Shown here piece after piece: positions 24,633 through 33,279 of a stretch of DNA of 64,000 nucleotides. A program made the position numbers and the translations under genes. Each line of letters begins with the position of its first letter. Position 1 is the stretch's first letter. Source of the stretch: Flavobacterium microcysteis. Its GTDB lineage: Bacteria; Bacteroidota; Bacteroidia; Flavobacteriales; Flavobacteriaceae. The notes beneath the pieces are model-generated. The model saw only the letters and a list, made by a program, of their open reading frames with translations. It was not told where the DNA came from and did not search any database. Location: the NCBI RefSeq assembly GCF_006385255.1, contig NZ_VFJE01000050.1, positions 124,001-188,000 on the forward strand, in the 5' to 3' direction.

Positions 24633-26147
24633 ATGTCTAGACCTATTCGCGTTCGTTTTGCCCCAAGCCCAACAGGGCCTTTACACATTGGAGGCGTGAG
24701 AACTGCCCTTTTCAATTATCTGTTTGCTAAAAAACATGGTGGTGTGTTTTACCTTCGTGTTGAAGACACCGACCAAAACCGTTTTGTACCTGGAGCCGAG
24801 GCTTATATTCTGGAAGCATTAGAATGGCTTGGAATTGCTCCTGACGAGACAGTTGGAAAAAATGAAAAATTTGGACCTTATCGCCAAAGCGAGAGAAAAC
24901 ATCTGTATAAAGAATATGCTGACCAGCTTATACAATCTGGATGGGCTTATTATGCATTTGATTCTGCTGAAGATTTGGACCAATTGCGCAAAAACGAAGA
25001 AGAACAAGGAAAAACATTTATTTACAATCACGGAAATCGTGAGCAATTGGATAATTCCCTAACCAATTCTGCTGAAAAAACAGCACAGAGAATTGCAAAT
25101 GGTGAAGAATATGTCATTCGTTTCAAAACTCCGGTTAATGAAATTTTGCATTTGAACGATATGATTCGTGGTGAAGTAAAATTCGACACCAATCTTTTGG
25201 ATGATAAGGTTTTGTTTAAAGGCGACGGAATGCCGACTTATCACTTGGCCAACATCGTAGACGACCATTTAATGGAAACATCACATGTTATCCGTGGTGA
25301 AGAATGGCTTCCTTCTATGCCATTGCACGTTTTGTTATATAGAGCTTTTAATTGGGAAGCTCCGGAATTTGCCCATCTTCCATTGATTTTAAAACCAGTT
25401 GGAAATGGTAAGCTTTCAAAAAGAGACGGTGATAAACTTGGTTTCCCTGTATTTCCACTAGAATGGAAAGATCCAAGCTCAGGAGAAATATCTTCAGGTT
25501 ATAGAGAAAAAGGATTCCTTCCTGAAGCAGTAATCAACTTCCTGGCATTATTAGGCTGGAGTTCAGGAACCGATCAGGAGTTATTTACTCTTGACGAATT
25601 AGTAAACTCTTTTGATTTGGGAAGAGTTCATAAGGCTGGTGCAAAGTTTGATCCAGAGAAAAACAAATGGTTCAACCATCAGTATTTCCAAAGAGCAGAT
25701 GATACTAAATTGGCGCACCAACTTTCGCACGTATTAGTTGAAAAGGGAATCAACAAACCGATAGAGTTTGTAACAGAGGTTGTTCGTTTGGTAAAAGAGC
25801 GTGCTACTTTTGCTTCTGAACTTTGGGATTTGTCTGAATTCTTTTTCCTGGCACCAACATCGTATGATGAAAAAGCTGCAAAAAACTGGAAACCAGAAAC
25901 TGCTGAATTAATGGAGAAATTGATTGGCATTTTGGAAAACACTTTAGATTTCTCAACCGAAAATGTTGAAAACACAGTTAAAACCTGGATGACAGAAAAT
26001 GAAATAGGAATGGGCAAGATTATGCAACCTTTACGATTGAGCCTTGTTGGTTCTTTAAAAGGTCCTCACCTATTTGACATTATCAGTATGATTGGAAAAG
26101 AAGAAACAATCACTAGAATTCGGAAAGCGATTGCTAGCCTGAAATAA
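24633..26147 (+). CDS. gltX: Glutamate-tRNA ligase
   Basis: Class I aminoacyl-tRNA synthetase that charges tRNA-Glu. I start at MSRPIRVRFAPSPTG, the usual family start, giving 504 residues. The HIGH-type motif is PLHIGG (16-21) and the KMSKS-type motif is KLSKRDG (about 265). The catalytic domain carries the family insertion, and the C-terminal anticodon-binding helices are complete. glnS is also present at 28.5-30.6 kb, so the organism can charge tRNA-Gln directly. An intrinsic terminator follows the stop codon. Confidence 0.96.
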   Translation: MSRPIRVRFAPSPTGPLHIGGVRTALFNYLFAKKHGGVFYLRVEDTDQNRFVPGAEAYILEALEWLGIAPDETVGKNEKFGPYRQSERKHLYKEYADQLIQSGWAYYAFDSAEDLDQLRKNEEEQGKTFIYNHGNREQLDNSLTNSAEKTAQRIANGEEYVIRFKTPVNEILHLNDMIRGEVKFDTNLLDDKVLFKGDGMPTYHLANIVDDHLMETSHVIRGEEWLPSMPLHVLLYRAFNWEAPEFAHLPLILKPVGNGKLSKRDGDKLGFPVFPLEWKDPSSGEISSGYREKGFLPEAVINFLALLGWSSGTDQELFTLDELVNSFDLGRVHKAGAKFDPEKNKWFNHQYFQRADDTKLAHQLSHVLVEKGINKPIEFVTEVVRLVKERATFASELWDLSEFFFLAPTSYDEKAAKNWKPETAELMEKLIGILENTLDFSTENVENTVKTWMTENEIGMGKIMQPLRLSLVGSLKGPHLFDIISMIGKEETITRIRKAIASLK

Positions 26148-26155
26148 ATTAGAAG

Positions 26156-26183
26156 AGCCTTTCAGAAATGAGAGGCTTTTTTT
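26156..26183 (+). terminator. Terminator after gltX
   Basis: The stem AGCCTTTC/GAGAGGCT (one G-U pair) with a 6-bp loop runs into a seven-T tract, 8 bp past the gltX stop. Confidence 0.8.
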
Positions 26184-26218
26184 GTACCTTAAACCCGATA
26201 AACTTTAAACACTCTATT

Positions 26219-27205
26219 ATGGACTTAAACATTCCTTTGTATGTATTTTTATTCTTCGCCTTATTTATTTTCTTTTCATCGTTCTTTACGGTTAAGCAAC
26301 AAACTGCTGCTATTATAGAACGTTTTGGAAGATACCAAAGCATCCGTCACTCCGGATTACAACTTAAAATTCCGATAGTAGATAAAATTGCGGGCAAGAT
26401 TAATTTGAAAATTCAGCAGCTTGACGTTATCATCGAAACAAAAACGAAAGAAAACGTATTTGTGAAAATGAAAGTTTCCGTACAGTTTAAAGTAATCCAA
26501 GATAAAGTGTACGAAGCGTTTTACAAGTTGGAATATCCACATGACCAGATTACTTCTTATGTATTTGATGTTGTTCGCGCAGAAGTCCCTAAGTTGAAGC
26601 TGGATGATGTTTTTGAAAGAAAAGATGATATTGCTATTGCTGTAAAACGTGAATTGAATGAGGCTATGACTACTTATGGTTATGATATTATCAATACACT
26701 AATTACTGATATCGATCCAGACATCCAGGTTAAAAATGCCATGAACCGAATCAACGCAGCAGACAGAGAAAAATCAGCAGCAGAATATGAAGCAGAAGCA
26801 GGAAGAATCAGAATCGTTGCTAAAGCTAAAGCGGAAGCAGAAAGCAAAAGGTTGCAAGGACAAGGTATTGCTGATCAAAGACGTGAAATTGCACGTGGTT
26901 TGGTAGAAAGTGTAGATGTATTGAATAAAGTAGGTATCAATTCACAGGAAGCTTCAGCTTTGATTGTAGTAACGCAACATTATGATACGTTGCAGGCCAT
27001 TGGTGCAGATGCCAATTCTAACCTGATATTGCTTCCTAATTCGCCACAGGCTGGAAGCGATATGCTAAACAATATGGTAGCTTCTTTTACTGCTTCCAAC
27101 CAAGTTGGTGAAGCTATGAAACGCGCTAAGGTATCTGAAAAGAAATCAACTCCAAAACCACCAATATTCCCAGAATCGCATGAAAGCGAACACGGTGAAC
27201 TATAA
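26219..27205 (+). CDS. SPFH/stomatin-like membrane protein (328 aa)
   Basis: I start at the ATG at 26219 (MDLNIPLY); an earlier frame start at 26168 lies within the gltX terminator. One N-terminal membrane helix (about 7-25) is followed by the SPFH domain, beginning VKQQTAAIIERFGRY and containing the conserved ERKDDIA stretch. Next is an Ala/Glu-rich coiled coil (about 175-235) and a flexible Pro-rich tail. Such proteins form ring assemblies that organise membrane microdomains or hold proteases. No NfeD gene is adjacent. It is monocistronic between two terminators. Confidence 0.88.
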   Translation: MDLNIPLYVFLFFALFIFFSSFFTVKQQTAAIIERFGRYQSIRHSGLQLKIPIVDKIAGKINLKIQQLDVIIETKTKENVFVKMKVSVQFKVIQDKVYEAFYKLEYPHDQITSYVFDVVRAEVPKLKLDDVFERKDDIAIAVKRELNEAMTTYGYDIINTLITDIDPDIQVKNAMNRINAADREKSAAEYEAEAGRIRIVAKAKAEAESKRLQGQGIADQRREIARGLVESVDVLNKVGINSQEASALIVVTQHYDTLQAIGADANSNLILLPNSPQAGSDMLNNMVASFTASNQVGEAMKRAKVSEKKSTPKPPIFPESHESEHGEL

Positions 27206-27218
27206 TCACATTGAAATA

Positions 27219-27247
27219 AAAAAAGAGGCTCTATAAGCCTCTTTTTT
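27219..27247. terminator. Bidirectional terminator
   Basis: The stem AAGAGGCT/AGCCTCTT, with A- and T-runs on either side and a CTATA loop, separates the SPFH gene from the convergent YtxH-holin-like operon. Confidence 0.85.
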
Positions 27248-27249
27248 GT

Positions 27250-27492
27250 TTATAGACGGAAAATCTTTTTCGTCAGATAGGCTATCCCGACATTTTTAAG
27301 TGGCCCGGATAAACTTCCTATTATGTTTAATGCTATTCCCGGGACAGTTCCCAGAATATTTTTTGCTGTAAAGCTATCTTTGGTGTCATGAAAACTTTTA
27401 TTCATTTTTTCATAGGCCAAATCCTTCTCTACTTTTAAAATCTGAAGCTCCCTATTTATTTCTTCATAAGAAGAATAACTCTTTACTTGCAT
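27250..27492 (-). CDS. Small uncharacterised protein of the YtxH operon (80 aa)
   Basis: An N-terminal charged helix (YSSYEEINRELQILKVEKDL) is followed by a Gly-rich hydrophobic segment (about 45-62), probably membrane-associated. Small proteins of this kind follow holin-like and YtxH genes in Flavobacteria and have been given a DUF number (DUF6327, from memory). Function is unknown. It is last in a three-gene leftward operon, 10 bp after the holin-like gene. Confidence 0.7.
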   Translation of the reverse strand: MQVKSYSSYEEINRELQILKVEKDLAYEKMNKSFHDTKDSFTAKNILGTVPGIALNIIGSLSGPLKNVGIAYLTKKIFRL

Positions 27493-27502
27493 AGGCTTTC
27501 GT

Positions 27503-27856
27503 TTAATATTTTTTGAAAAATAATTTCGAGAATGTTTTCAGAATCGGACCTTCAACGATCTTATCTTGAATATAATATACCAATATGGCAAGTACAAGAT
27601 AAATCGCTCCGACGATTAAGAATCCATAAGCAAAATTATCCAGTCCATATCCAATCGCTAACGCTAATGCAATTGAAAAAAACAGGGTTACAATCACCAA
27701 CATTATACTCAACATAAATAATTTGAGCATTAATGTAGTCGATTTCATTGCAATCTTAAATCCCCAAAGTTTATAGTAAGCAATGTTAGCGTCTAAAAAT
27801 TCTTTGGCTCTATCTTGCAGGTCGTCTGTATTTTCTTTTATTTTTTCAAATGCCAT
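27503..27856 (-). CDS. Phage-holin-family-like membrane protein (117 aa)
   Basis: Two hydrophobic helices (about 38-63 and 72-95) follow a charged N-terminal helix. This is the arrangement of the Phage_holin_3_6/Holin-X-like family often found beside ytxH. Despite the name, these proteins are chromosomal and not linked to lysis here. The gene is 12 bp downstream of ytxH and 10 bp upstream of the DUF gene, so the trio forms one operon. Confidence 0.75.
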   Translation of the reverse strand: MAFEKIKENTDDLQDRAKEFLDANIAYYKLWGFKIAMKSTTLMLKLFMLSIMLVIVTLFFSIALALAIGYGLDNFAYGFLIVGAIYLVLAILVYYIQDKIVEGPILKTFSKLFFKKY

Positions 27857-27868
27857 AAAGCAATTTTT

Positions 27869-28195
27869 TTATTTCTTATTAGCTGCTGCAGCTTGTGCTT
27901 TTAAATCAGCCAGCTTTTTTTCTAAAGCAGCAATTACATCTTCTTTGGTATCTTGAGCATTGGCTACCAAATCATCAAAACTCGATTCCAAATCTACTTT
28001 CGCTCTTGAAAACTTGCTTTTTACCTGATCTGATAAATGGTTGAATTTATTTTGCAATTCATCTTTTTGGTGGTCAAATCCATCTTTAATTTTTCTTCTT
28101 GTTTTCTGACCTTTGTCTGGTGCGAATAAAATTCCTACTGCTGCACCAATTGCAGCTCCTGCTAATATTCCGATTACTGTGTTTGATCTTGACAT
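27869..28195 (-). CDS. YtxH domain protein (108 aa)
   Basis: It starts with a glycine-alanine-rich hydrophobic segment (IGILAGAAIGAAVGILFAPDKG, about 7-28), the YtxH hallmark, followed by KTRRKIKDG and a long amphipathic helix to the C-terminus. B. subtilis YtxH is a general-stress protein; in Flavobacteria it usually heads this small operon. A near-match -7 box (TAACTTTA on the minus strand) lies just upstream at about 28230. The function is not known. Confidence 0.8.
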   Translation of the reverse strand: MSRSNTVIGILAGAAIGAAVGILFAPDKGQKTRRKIKDGFDHQKDELQNKFNHLSDQVKSKFSRAKVDLESSFDDLVANAQDTKEDVIAALEKKLADLKAQAAAANKK

Positions 28196-28444
28196 AACTT
28201 TTCTTTTTTATATGTTAATACTCTAAAGTTACACTAAATTTTAACATTTCGATGTTAACAACCAGTTAAAGTATAGGCAAGTTTAGCAAAACCGCCATAT
28301 TTCTTGTTTAATCAAAGATTGAAAGCCTGACCATATAATTACATTGCCAATTTCTAAAAACGGCTTACAATCTATTTATGAAAGTCATTTTTAATTAGAA
28401 AAAATTATGTGATTTTATTTTTCAATAGAAAAACTATATAATAG
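28196..28444. other. Gene-free region between the YtxH operon and glnS
   Basis: An A+T-rich gap between the ytxH start and the glnS terminator. It holds the upstream region of ytxH. No small ORF with credible context or RNA motif was recognised. Confidence 0.4.
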
Positions 28445-28474
28445 AAAAGCTCCTGAATTCAGGAGCTTTTCATA
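28445..28474 (-). terminator. Terminator for glnS
   Basis: A perfect 26-bp palindrome (AAAAGCTCCTGAA and its complement) lies 20 bp past the glnS stop, with short T-runs on both strands. Confidence 0.8.
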
Positions 28475-28490
28475 TATAAAATTTATAGTT

Positions 28491-30590
28491 TTAATTTTCT
28501 GAAAGCAGATTTAAAACTTCTTCATTTTTTTCAGAATTTTTTAATTCAGCTAGCTGTGAAGAAAACTCCGAACGATTTGCCTCATCATTTTTTAAATTCT
28601 TAATAACTTCCAATCGAACATAAGGTGATTCGCTTTTTAACGACATCGAGTATAACTTATGCAAGGTTTCCGTTTCAACATCTGAAGGTTTTAGCGATGA
28701 ATATTTCAGAAGATAGTTTGAAAATAACAAAGAGCTTTTGTTATTATTGATATTCTTCTTTAAAGTATTCTGCAGTAAGCTAAAATTATTCACATTTTTC
28801 AGTTCTTCACCTATTGCTTTTTCAACTGCATTTCGCTCTTCTTGAGTAGCTACTTTGAAATATTTGTTGATTTCCTTAAGGGAATTATTGATAATATTTT
28901 CTTCTTTTTTACCTTTTTCTTCCCAGGTATCTTTTAAAGAAACGGTTTTGTTGAAAACTAATTTTTTATCAGTAGAATCCTTATCTACAGTAAAATAACC
29001 CAATCTTTGGAACTGGAATTTGTCTTCATTTTTAGCTTCTTTCAGACTTGGTTCTAAATAACCAGTAACTACCTGAAGCGAATTTGGGTTTACAAATTCC
29101 AAGAAATCTTTTCCTTTGTGAGTATCTGGAGATTCATCCGTAAAAAGTCTATCATACAAACGTACTTCAGCTTCAATTGCGTGGGCAATAGAAACCCAAT
29201 GCAACGTACCGGAAACTTTTCTTTGGCTTGCTTCTGTACCACTACCGCTAAGGCTATCCGTATCGTAGGTTACATGGATTTCTGTAATATTTCCATTCGC
29301 ATCTTTTACAACTCTTTCACCTTTAATGATATACGCATTTTTTAAACGTACTTCTTTTCCAAGAGTCAATCTGAAAAATTTGCCTGAAGCTTCTTCTAAA
29401 AAGTCTTCTCTTTCAATATATAATTCTCTTGAAAAAGGGACTTTTCTGAATCCTGCATTTTCATCTTCCTGGTTGTTTTCTGCATCCAGCCATTCTTCTT
29501 TTCCTTCCGGATAATTGGTAATAACTAGTTTTACAGGATCCAAAACTGCCATAACGCGAGGTGCTGTCTTATTTAAATCTTCACGTATGCAAAATTCCAA
29601 AACAGAAACATCAATCAAATTGTCACGCTTTGCAATACCAATAGTATGGGCAAAATTACGGATAGAAGCAGGTGTATAACCTCTTCTTCTCAATCCGGAA
29701 ACGGTTGACATTCTTGGATCATCCCATCCGTTAACATGCTTATCTTCAACTAATTTTAATAGTTTTCTTTTGCTCACAACTGTATGCGAAAGATTACGTC
29801 TCGCAAATTCTCTTTGTTTTGGACGAATCGTTTTGTCATCATAAATCTGATCCAGGAACCAGTCGTATAATTCTCTGTGAGGCAAGAATTCAAGCGTACA
29901 AAAAGAGTGAGAAATCTGCTCCAGATAATCGCTTTCACCATGTGCCCAGTCATACATTGGATATATTTTCCAAGCATCGCCAGTTCTATGGTGGTGTTTA
30001 TGTAATATACGATACATGATAGGATCACGCATCAGCATATTGGTTGATTTCATGTCTATTTTTGCTCTCAAAATGTGCGTCCCTTCTGGAAATTCACCAT
30101 TTTTCATTCTTTCGAACAAATCAAGATTTTCGGCAACCGAACGATTTCTGTATGGACTATCAACTCCCGGAGTGGAAGGCGTACCTTTTTGCTGTGCCAT
30201 TTCTTCAGAAGTCTGGCTATCTACATAAGCCTTACCTTTCTTAATAAATTCAACAGCCCAATCGTATAATTGCTGGAAATAATCAGAAGCATAACATTCA
30301 TGTTCCCATTGATATCCAAGCCATTGTACATCTCTTTTGATGGCGTCAACAAATTCCTGCTCTTCTTTTGCAGGGTTGGTGTCGTCAAAACGAAGGTTAA
30401 CAGGTGCTTGATAATCAATGCCTAGTCCAAAATTTAAAGCAATCGAGCTTGCATGTCCGATATGCAAATAACCGTTGGGTTCAGGCGGGAAACGAAAACG
30501 TAATTTCTGTTGAGACAAACCATTTTTAATATCTTCTTCAATGATTTGTTCAATAAAATTCAGTGATTTTTCTTCTGATGCCATATTCAT
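28491..30590 (-). CDS. glnS: Glutamine-tRNA ligase with a long C-terminal tail (699 aa)
   Basis: Class I synthetase that charges tRNA-Gln. The HIGH motif is in GYLHIGHAS (about 39-47), and the KMSKS-type loop is VVSKRKL (about 270). Both beta-barrel anticodon-binding domains are present. E. coli GlnRS has 554 residues; this protein continues for about 140 more with charged helices containing SPYVRLEVIKNLKN, which resembles a HEAT-type repeat. A GlnRS-YqeY fusion is known in bacteria, but I could not match this tail to YqeY. Two starts are possible (30590 and 30584); the -7 box close upstream makes the second equally plausible. Confidence 0.92.
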   Translation of the reverse strand: MNMASEEKSLNFIEQIIEEDIKNGLSQQKLRFRFPPEPNGYLHIGHASSIALNFGLGIDYQAPVNLRFDDTNPAKEEQEFVDAIKRDVQWLGYQWEHECYASDYFQQLYDWAVEFIKKGKAYVDSQTSEEMAQQKGTPSTPGVDSPYRNRSVAENLDLFERMKNGEFPEGTHILRAKIDMKSTNMLMRDPIMYRILHKHHHRTGDAWKIYPMYDWAHGESDYLEQISHSFCTLEFLPHRELYDWFLDQIYDDKTIRPKQREFARRNLSHTVVSKRKLLKLVEDKHVNGWDDPRMSTVSGLRRRGYTPASIRNFAHTIGIAKRDNLIDVSVLEFCIREDLNKTAPRVMAVLDPVKLVITNYPEGKEEWLDAENNQEDENAGFRKVPFSRELYIEREDFLEEASGKFFRLTLGKEVRLKNAYIIKGERVVKDANGNITEIHVTYDTDSLSGSGTEASQRKVSGTLHWVSIAHAIEAEVRLYDRLFTDESPDTHKGKDFLEFVNPNSLQVVTGYLEPSLKEAKNEDKFQFQRLGYFTVDKDSTDKKLVFNKTVSLKDTWEEKGKKEENIINNSLKEINKYFKVATQEERNAVEKAIGEELKNVNNFSLLQNTLKKNINNNKSSLLFSNYLLKYSSLKPSDVETETLHKLYSMSLKSESPYVRLEVIKNLKNDEANRSEFSSQLAELKNSEKNEEVLNLLSEN

Positions 30591-30602
30591 AAATTAAGAC
30601 AG

Positions 30603-30610
30603 CAAAGTTA
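30603..30610 (-). promoter_or_regulatory. -7 box for glnS
   Basis: The minus strand reads TAACTTTG (TAnnTTTG). It is 12 bp before the first possible ATG and 18 bp before the second, so the 5' leader is very short. Confidence 0.6.
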
Positions 30611-30711
30611 TTCATTTTGCCAAGAAAATGCTTAATTTTTATTCTTTAATACCTAATTTTGAACAACGAAATTATTGAACGAATATCTCCAATCAAAAAA
30701 CACATATTGTC

Positions 30712-31071
30712 ATGGGAATTATCAAGCTAAAAAACATCAGAACGTATTCATTTCATGGATGTTTAGTAGAAGAAAGTAAAATTGGTTCCGACTATTCTGT
30801 AGATCTGGAAATCAAAACCGATATGCGTAAATCGATGGAAACAGATGAACTCTTAGATACAGTAGATTATGTTCATCTTAATAAAATTGTGATGGAAGAA
30901 ATGGCTATCCGTTCTAAACTTTTAGAGCATGTAGCCCATAGAATCGTGCAGCGTGTTTTTAGAGAAATAGCTTCTGTTTCCAGAATAATTGTTTCTGTTT
31001 CAAAAATAAATCCTCCAATTGGTGGTGACGTTGAAGCAGTTACCATTCAATTGGAGGAATATAGAAACTAG
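30712..31071 (+). CDS. folB: Dihydroneopterin aldolase
   Basis: This enzyme of folate synthesis cleaves 7,8-dihydroneopterin to 6-hydroxymethyl-dihydropterin and glycolaldehyde. The 119-residue length is typical. The N-terminal KLKNIRTYSFHGCLVEE contains the conserved H-G-x-x-x-E pterin-site residues. The central VDYVHLNKIV and LLEHVAHRI stretches, with the general-base region, are conserved. Other folate genes are not nearby. It stands alone and converges on the LTA-synthase-like gene with a 1-bp gap. Confidence 0.93.
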   Translation: MGIIKLKNIRTYSFHGCLVEESKIGSDYSVDLEIKTDMRKSMETDELLDTVDYVHLNKIVMEEMAIRSKLLEHVAHRIVQRVFREIASVSRIIVSVSKINPPIGGDVEAVTIQLEEYRN

Positions 31072-31072
31072 T

Positions 31073-33010
31073 CTATTTCTTTATTTTATATTTTTTCTCT
31101 TTGTATAAATCAGAAGCTGCGGTAACGTGAGCTAAAGCATCTTTTGCCAACTCTTCATCTAATTTTACCGGTGTCAGAATAGTATCGCTTTCAATTTTGA
31201 ATTGCAATGCTTTTTTATTTGGCTGCATGATCACTACCTGATCTTCTACACGGAAAGCATTGATATCGTGAAACTGCATGATTGATCTTCCTTTGGTTTC
31301 AGGCTTTAGATCATGAATATTTCTTCCTGGCATTGGCGTCTGTACTTTCATTCCAAGCATACTTAGTAAAGTTGGTGGAATATCAATTTGACTGCTCAAT
31401 TTATCAAATTTTTCACCTTTTGGAACCTGAGGGCCGATAATCAGAGCCGGAATTCTGAATTTTTTGATTGGTACCAAATGCTTTCCATAGGTTCTTGTAT
31501 TGTGGTCTGCAATTACTATAAAAATAGTGTTCTTGAAATAGTCTTCTTTTTTAGCAATTTCAAAGAATTTACCGATAGAAAAATCGGCATATTTCATAGC
31601 ATTATTGACCGTATTTTTATTCTTATCAAACAATTGAATTCTTCCATCAGGAAATTCAAAAGGCTCATGGTTAGAAGTTGAAAACATCAAAGAAAAGAAA
31701 GGTTTACCTTTTTGTGATTTGAAATATTCATTTGCTTTTGTAACCAGATCTTCATCGGAATAACCCCAAGTTCCTTTAAAAGCATATTTCTTTCCATCGC
31801 TGTCAAAATCAGCTTCATCTATAATATTATCAAAGCCATTTCCATTAAAGAAAGAGGCCATATTATCAAAGTTAGCACTTCCTCCATAGATAAAGCTCGT
31901 ATCAAATCCTTTGCTTTTTAACAGTCCTGCCAGTGTAAAAAAGTCAGATTGTGAATTGCTTAATTTGACAACGCTTTCTGAAGGCGATGGTAAAAAACCG
32001 GTAACAACTGCTTCAATACCTCTAACACTACGGGTTCCGGTGCAATACAGGTTTGTAAATAATAAACCTTCTTTGGATAATGCATCAAAATTAGGTGTTA
32101 GTGGCTTCCCTCCTAAGCATCCTACATATTCAGCTCCAAGGCTTTCTTGTAGAAAAATAACCAGGTTATATGGTTTCTCTCTTAATGAATCCGGGTTTTG
32201 ATTGTGCAATAAAGGCAATTCAGGATCTGTAAAATCTCCTGGCAAAGCGGTCATGTATTTTTTAACTCGGTCGTAGGCTTCTTTGCTATCCATCTTGCCA
32301 TACATTTTTGCAGAATTACCTTCATTTTTCAAAGAATAAGCTGCAAAAGCAACCGTATAAAAAGAATTTAAACCGATACAATTAGTCAACTGGTCGGTTG
32401 AAAAAACAGCATTACTTGCGTTTATAGGACGTTTTGACGTTAAACTGGAACGAGCTCCGAAAAACAATAAAAAAGCCACTAGAGGAAATAAAATCAGCTT
32501 TGTTTTATAATTCTGGAACGAAGGATAAAACAATTTTTTTCCTTTTTTATAACCAAAATAAACTGCTACACTTAAAAACACTACTGCAAATATCATAGAA
32601 GGCAGGTAGCTTTTTAATAAGGTTCCCATCACTTCTTTTGGATAAATCAAGTAATCCAGGAAAAGTCTGTTAGGTCTTGTATCATATTGAGCAATAAAAT
32701 CAGGGGTTGAAACTTCCATCAAAAGGAATAGAAACAGGAAGAATAAAAAATAGATGTGGAAAAACTTTTTGATTTTTTGCAGAAAACTGTCAGGTAAAAG
32801 ACAAATTAGGATTGCAGGAAGAAAGGAAATGTAACATAAAATAATCAGGTCAAAGCGTAATCCGATTGGAAAAATACGCCAATAATTTTCGGTTTCGTCA
32901 ATCCTATCCCTATATAAGAAAAAAAGCAATATTCTGCTTAATGTCATAATTATCAATCCAATAGAAATAAAATTAAATAATGGCTTTAGAAAATGGAGCT
33001 TTTTCAACAT
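31073..33010 (-). CDS. LTA-synthase-like sulfatase-fold transferase (645 aa)
   Basis: A membrane enzyme that transfers a phospho-alcohol head group. I start at MLKKLHFLK (33010). About five N-terminal helices are followed by an extracytoplasmic alkaline-phosphatase-fold domain (from about 280). By comparison with LtaS, Glu289 (FLQES) and the catalytic Thr326 (TGTRSVRG) form part of the metal site; HNTRTYG and the later motifs complete it. As the host is Gram-negative, the product is unlikely to be lipoteichoic acid; phosphoglycerol or phosphoethanolamine decoration of a lipid or glycan is more likely. Confidence 0.85.
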   Translation of the reverse strand: MLKKLHFLKPLFNFISIGLIIMTLSRILLFFLYRDRIDETENYWRIFPIGLRFDLIILCYISFLPAILICLLPDSFLQKIKKFFHIYFLFFLFLFLLMEVSTPDFIAQYDTRPNRLFLDYLIYPKEVMGTLLKSYLPSMIFAVVFLSVAVYFGYKKGKKLFYPSFQNYKTKLILFPLVAFLLFFGARSSLTSKRPINASNAVFSTDQLTNCIGLNSFYTVAFAAYSLKNEGNSAKMYGKMDSKEAYDRVKKYMTALPGDFTDPELPLLHNQNPDSLREKPYNLVIFLQESLGAEYVGCLGGKPLTPNFDALSKEGLLFTNLYCTGTRSVRGIEAVVTGFLPSPSESVVKLSNSQSDFFTLAGLLKSKGFDTSFIYGGSANFDNMASFFNGNGFDNIIDEADFDSDGKKYAFKGTWGYSDEDLVTKANEYFKSQKGKPFFSLMFSTSNHEPFEFPDGRIQLFDKNKNTVNNAMKYADFSIGKFFEIAKKEDYFKNTIFIVIADHNTRTYGKHLVPIKKFRIPALIIGPQVPKGEKFDKLSSQIDIPPTLLSMLGMKVQTPMPGRNIHDLKPETKGRSIMQFHDINAFRVEDQVVIMQPNKKALQFKIESDTILTPVKLDEELAKDALAHVTAASDLYKEKKYKIKK

Positions 33011-33119
33011 ATGCTTTTTGATTTTGTTCAAGCCAAAAGTAAAATTTATTATTATCAAATGATTAAAATTAAAAATTAATATTTGCTAAAGATTTTCTTG
33101 CGTTACAGCAAATAATATG

Positions 33120-33127
33120 TAAATTTG
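33120..33127 (+). promoter_or_regulatory. -7 box for tRNA-Cys
   Basis: TAAATTTG (TAnnTTTG) lies 17 bp before the mature 5' end of the tRNA. Confidence 0.7.
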
Positions 33128-33144
33128 CCATCCAATCAAGTTAT

Positions 33145-33218
33145 GGCGTCGTGGCCGAGTGGCTAGGCTGGGCTCTGCAAAAGCTCCTACAGCGGTTCGA
33201 ATCCGCTCGATGCCTCCA
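33145..33218 (+). tRNA. tRNA-Cys (GCA anticodon), CCA encoded
   Basis: The acceptor stem GGCGTCG/CGATGCC has one G-U pair. The anticodon loop CTGCAAA carries GCA at 33177-33179, with stem GGGCT/AGCTC. The T-arm has the canonical GGTTCGAATCC core. The discriminator base is T and CCA is encoded at 33216-33218. An intrinsic terminator follows. Confidence 0.96.
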
Positions 33219-33224
33219 AAAGAA

Positions 33225-33254
33225 AAAGAGATACTTTTCAGTATCTCTTTTTTT
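33225..33254. terminator. Terminator between tRNA-Cys and the LysE-type gene
   Basis: The stem AAAGAGATACT/AGTATCTCTTT with a TTTC loop is followed by seven T residues. It can act in both directions. Confidence 0.85.
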
Positions 33255-33279
33255 ATTTTTAGTCGTATTTAATACTCCC

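Noticed and set aside
27503..27856. Prophage remnant suggested by the holin-like protein
   Set aside because: The gene is in a common chromosomal trio with ytxH and no phage genes or att repeats are present.
33145..33218. tRNA-Cys as integration site of a mobile element
   Set aside because: No integrase and no duplicated tRNA 3' end was seen within the window on either side.
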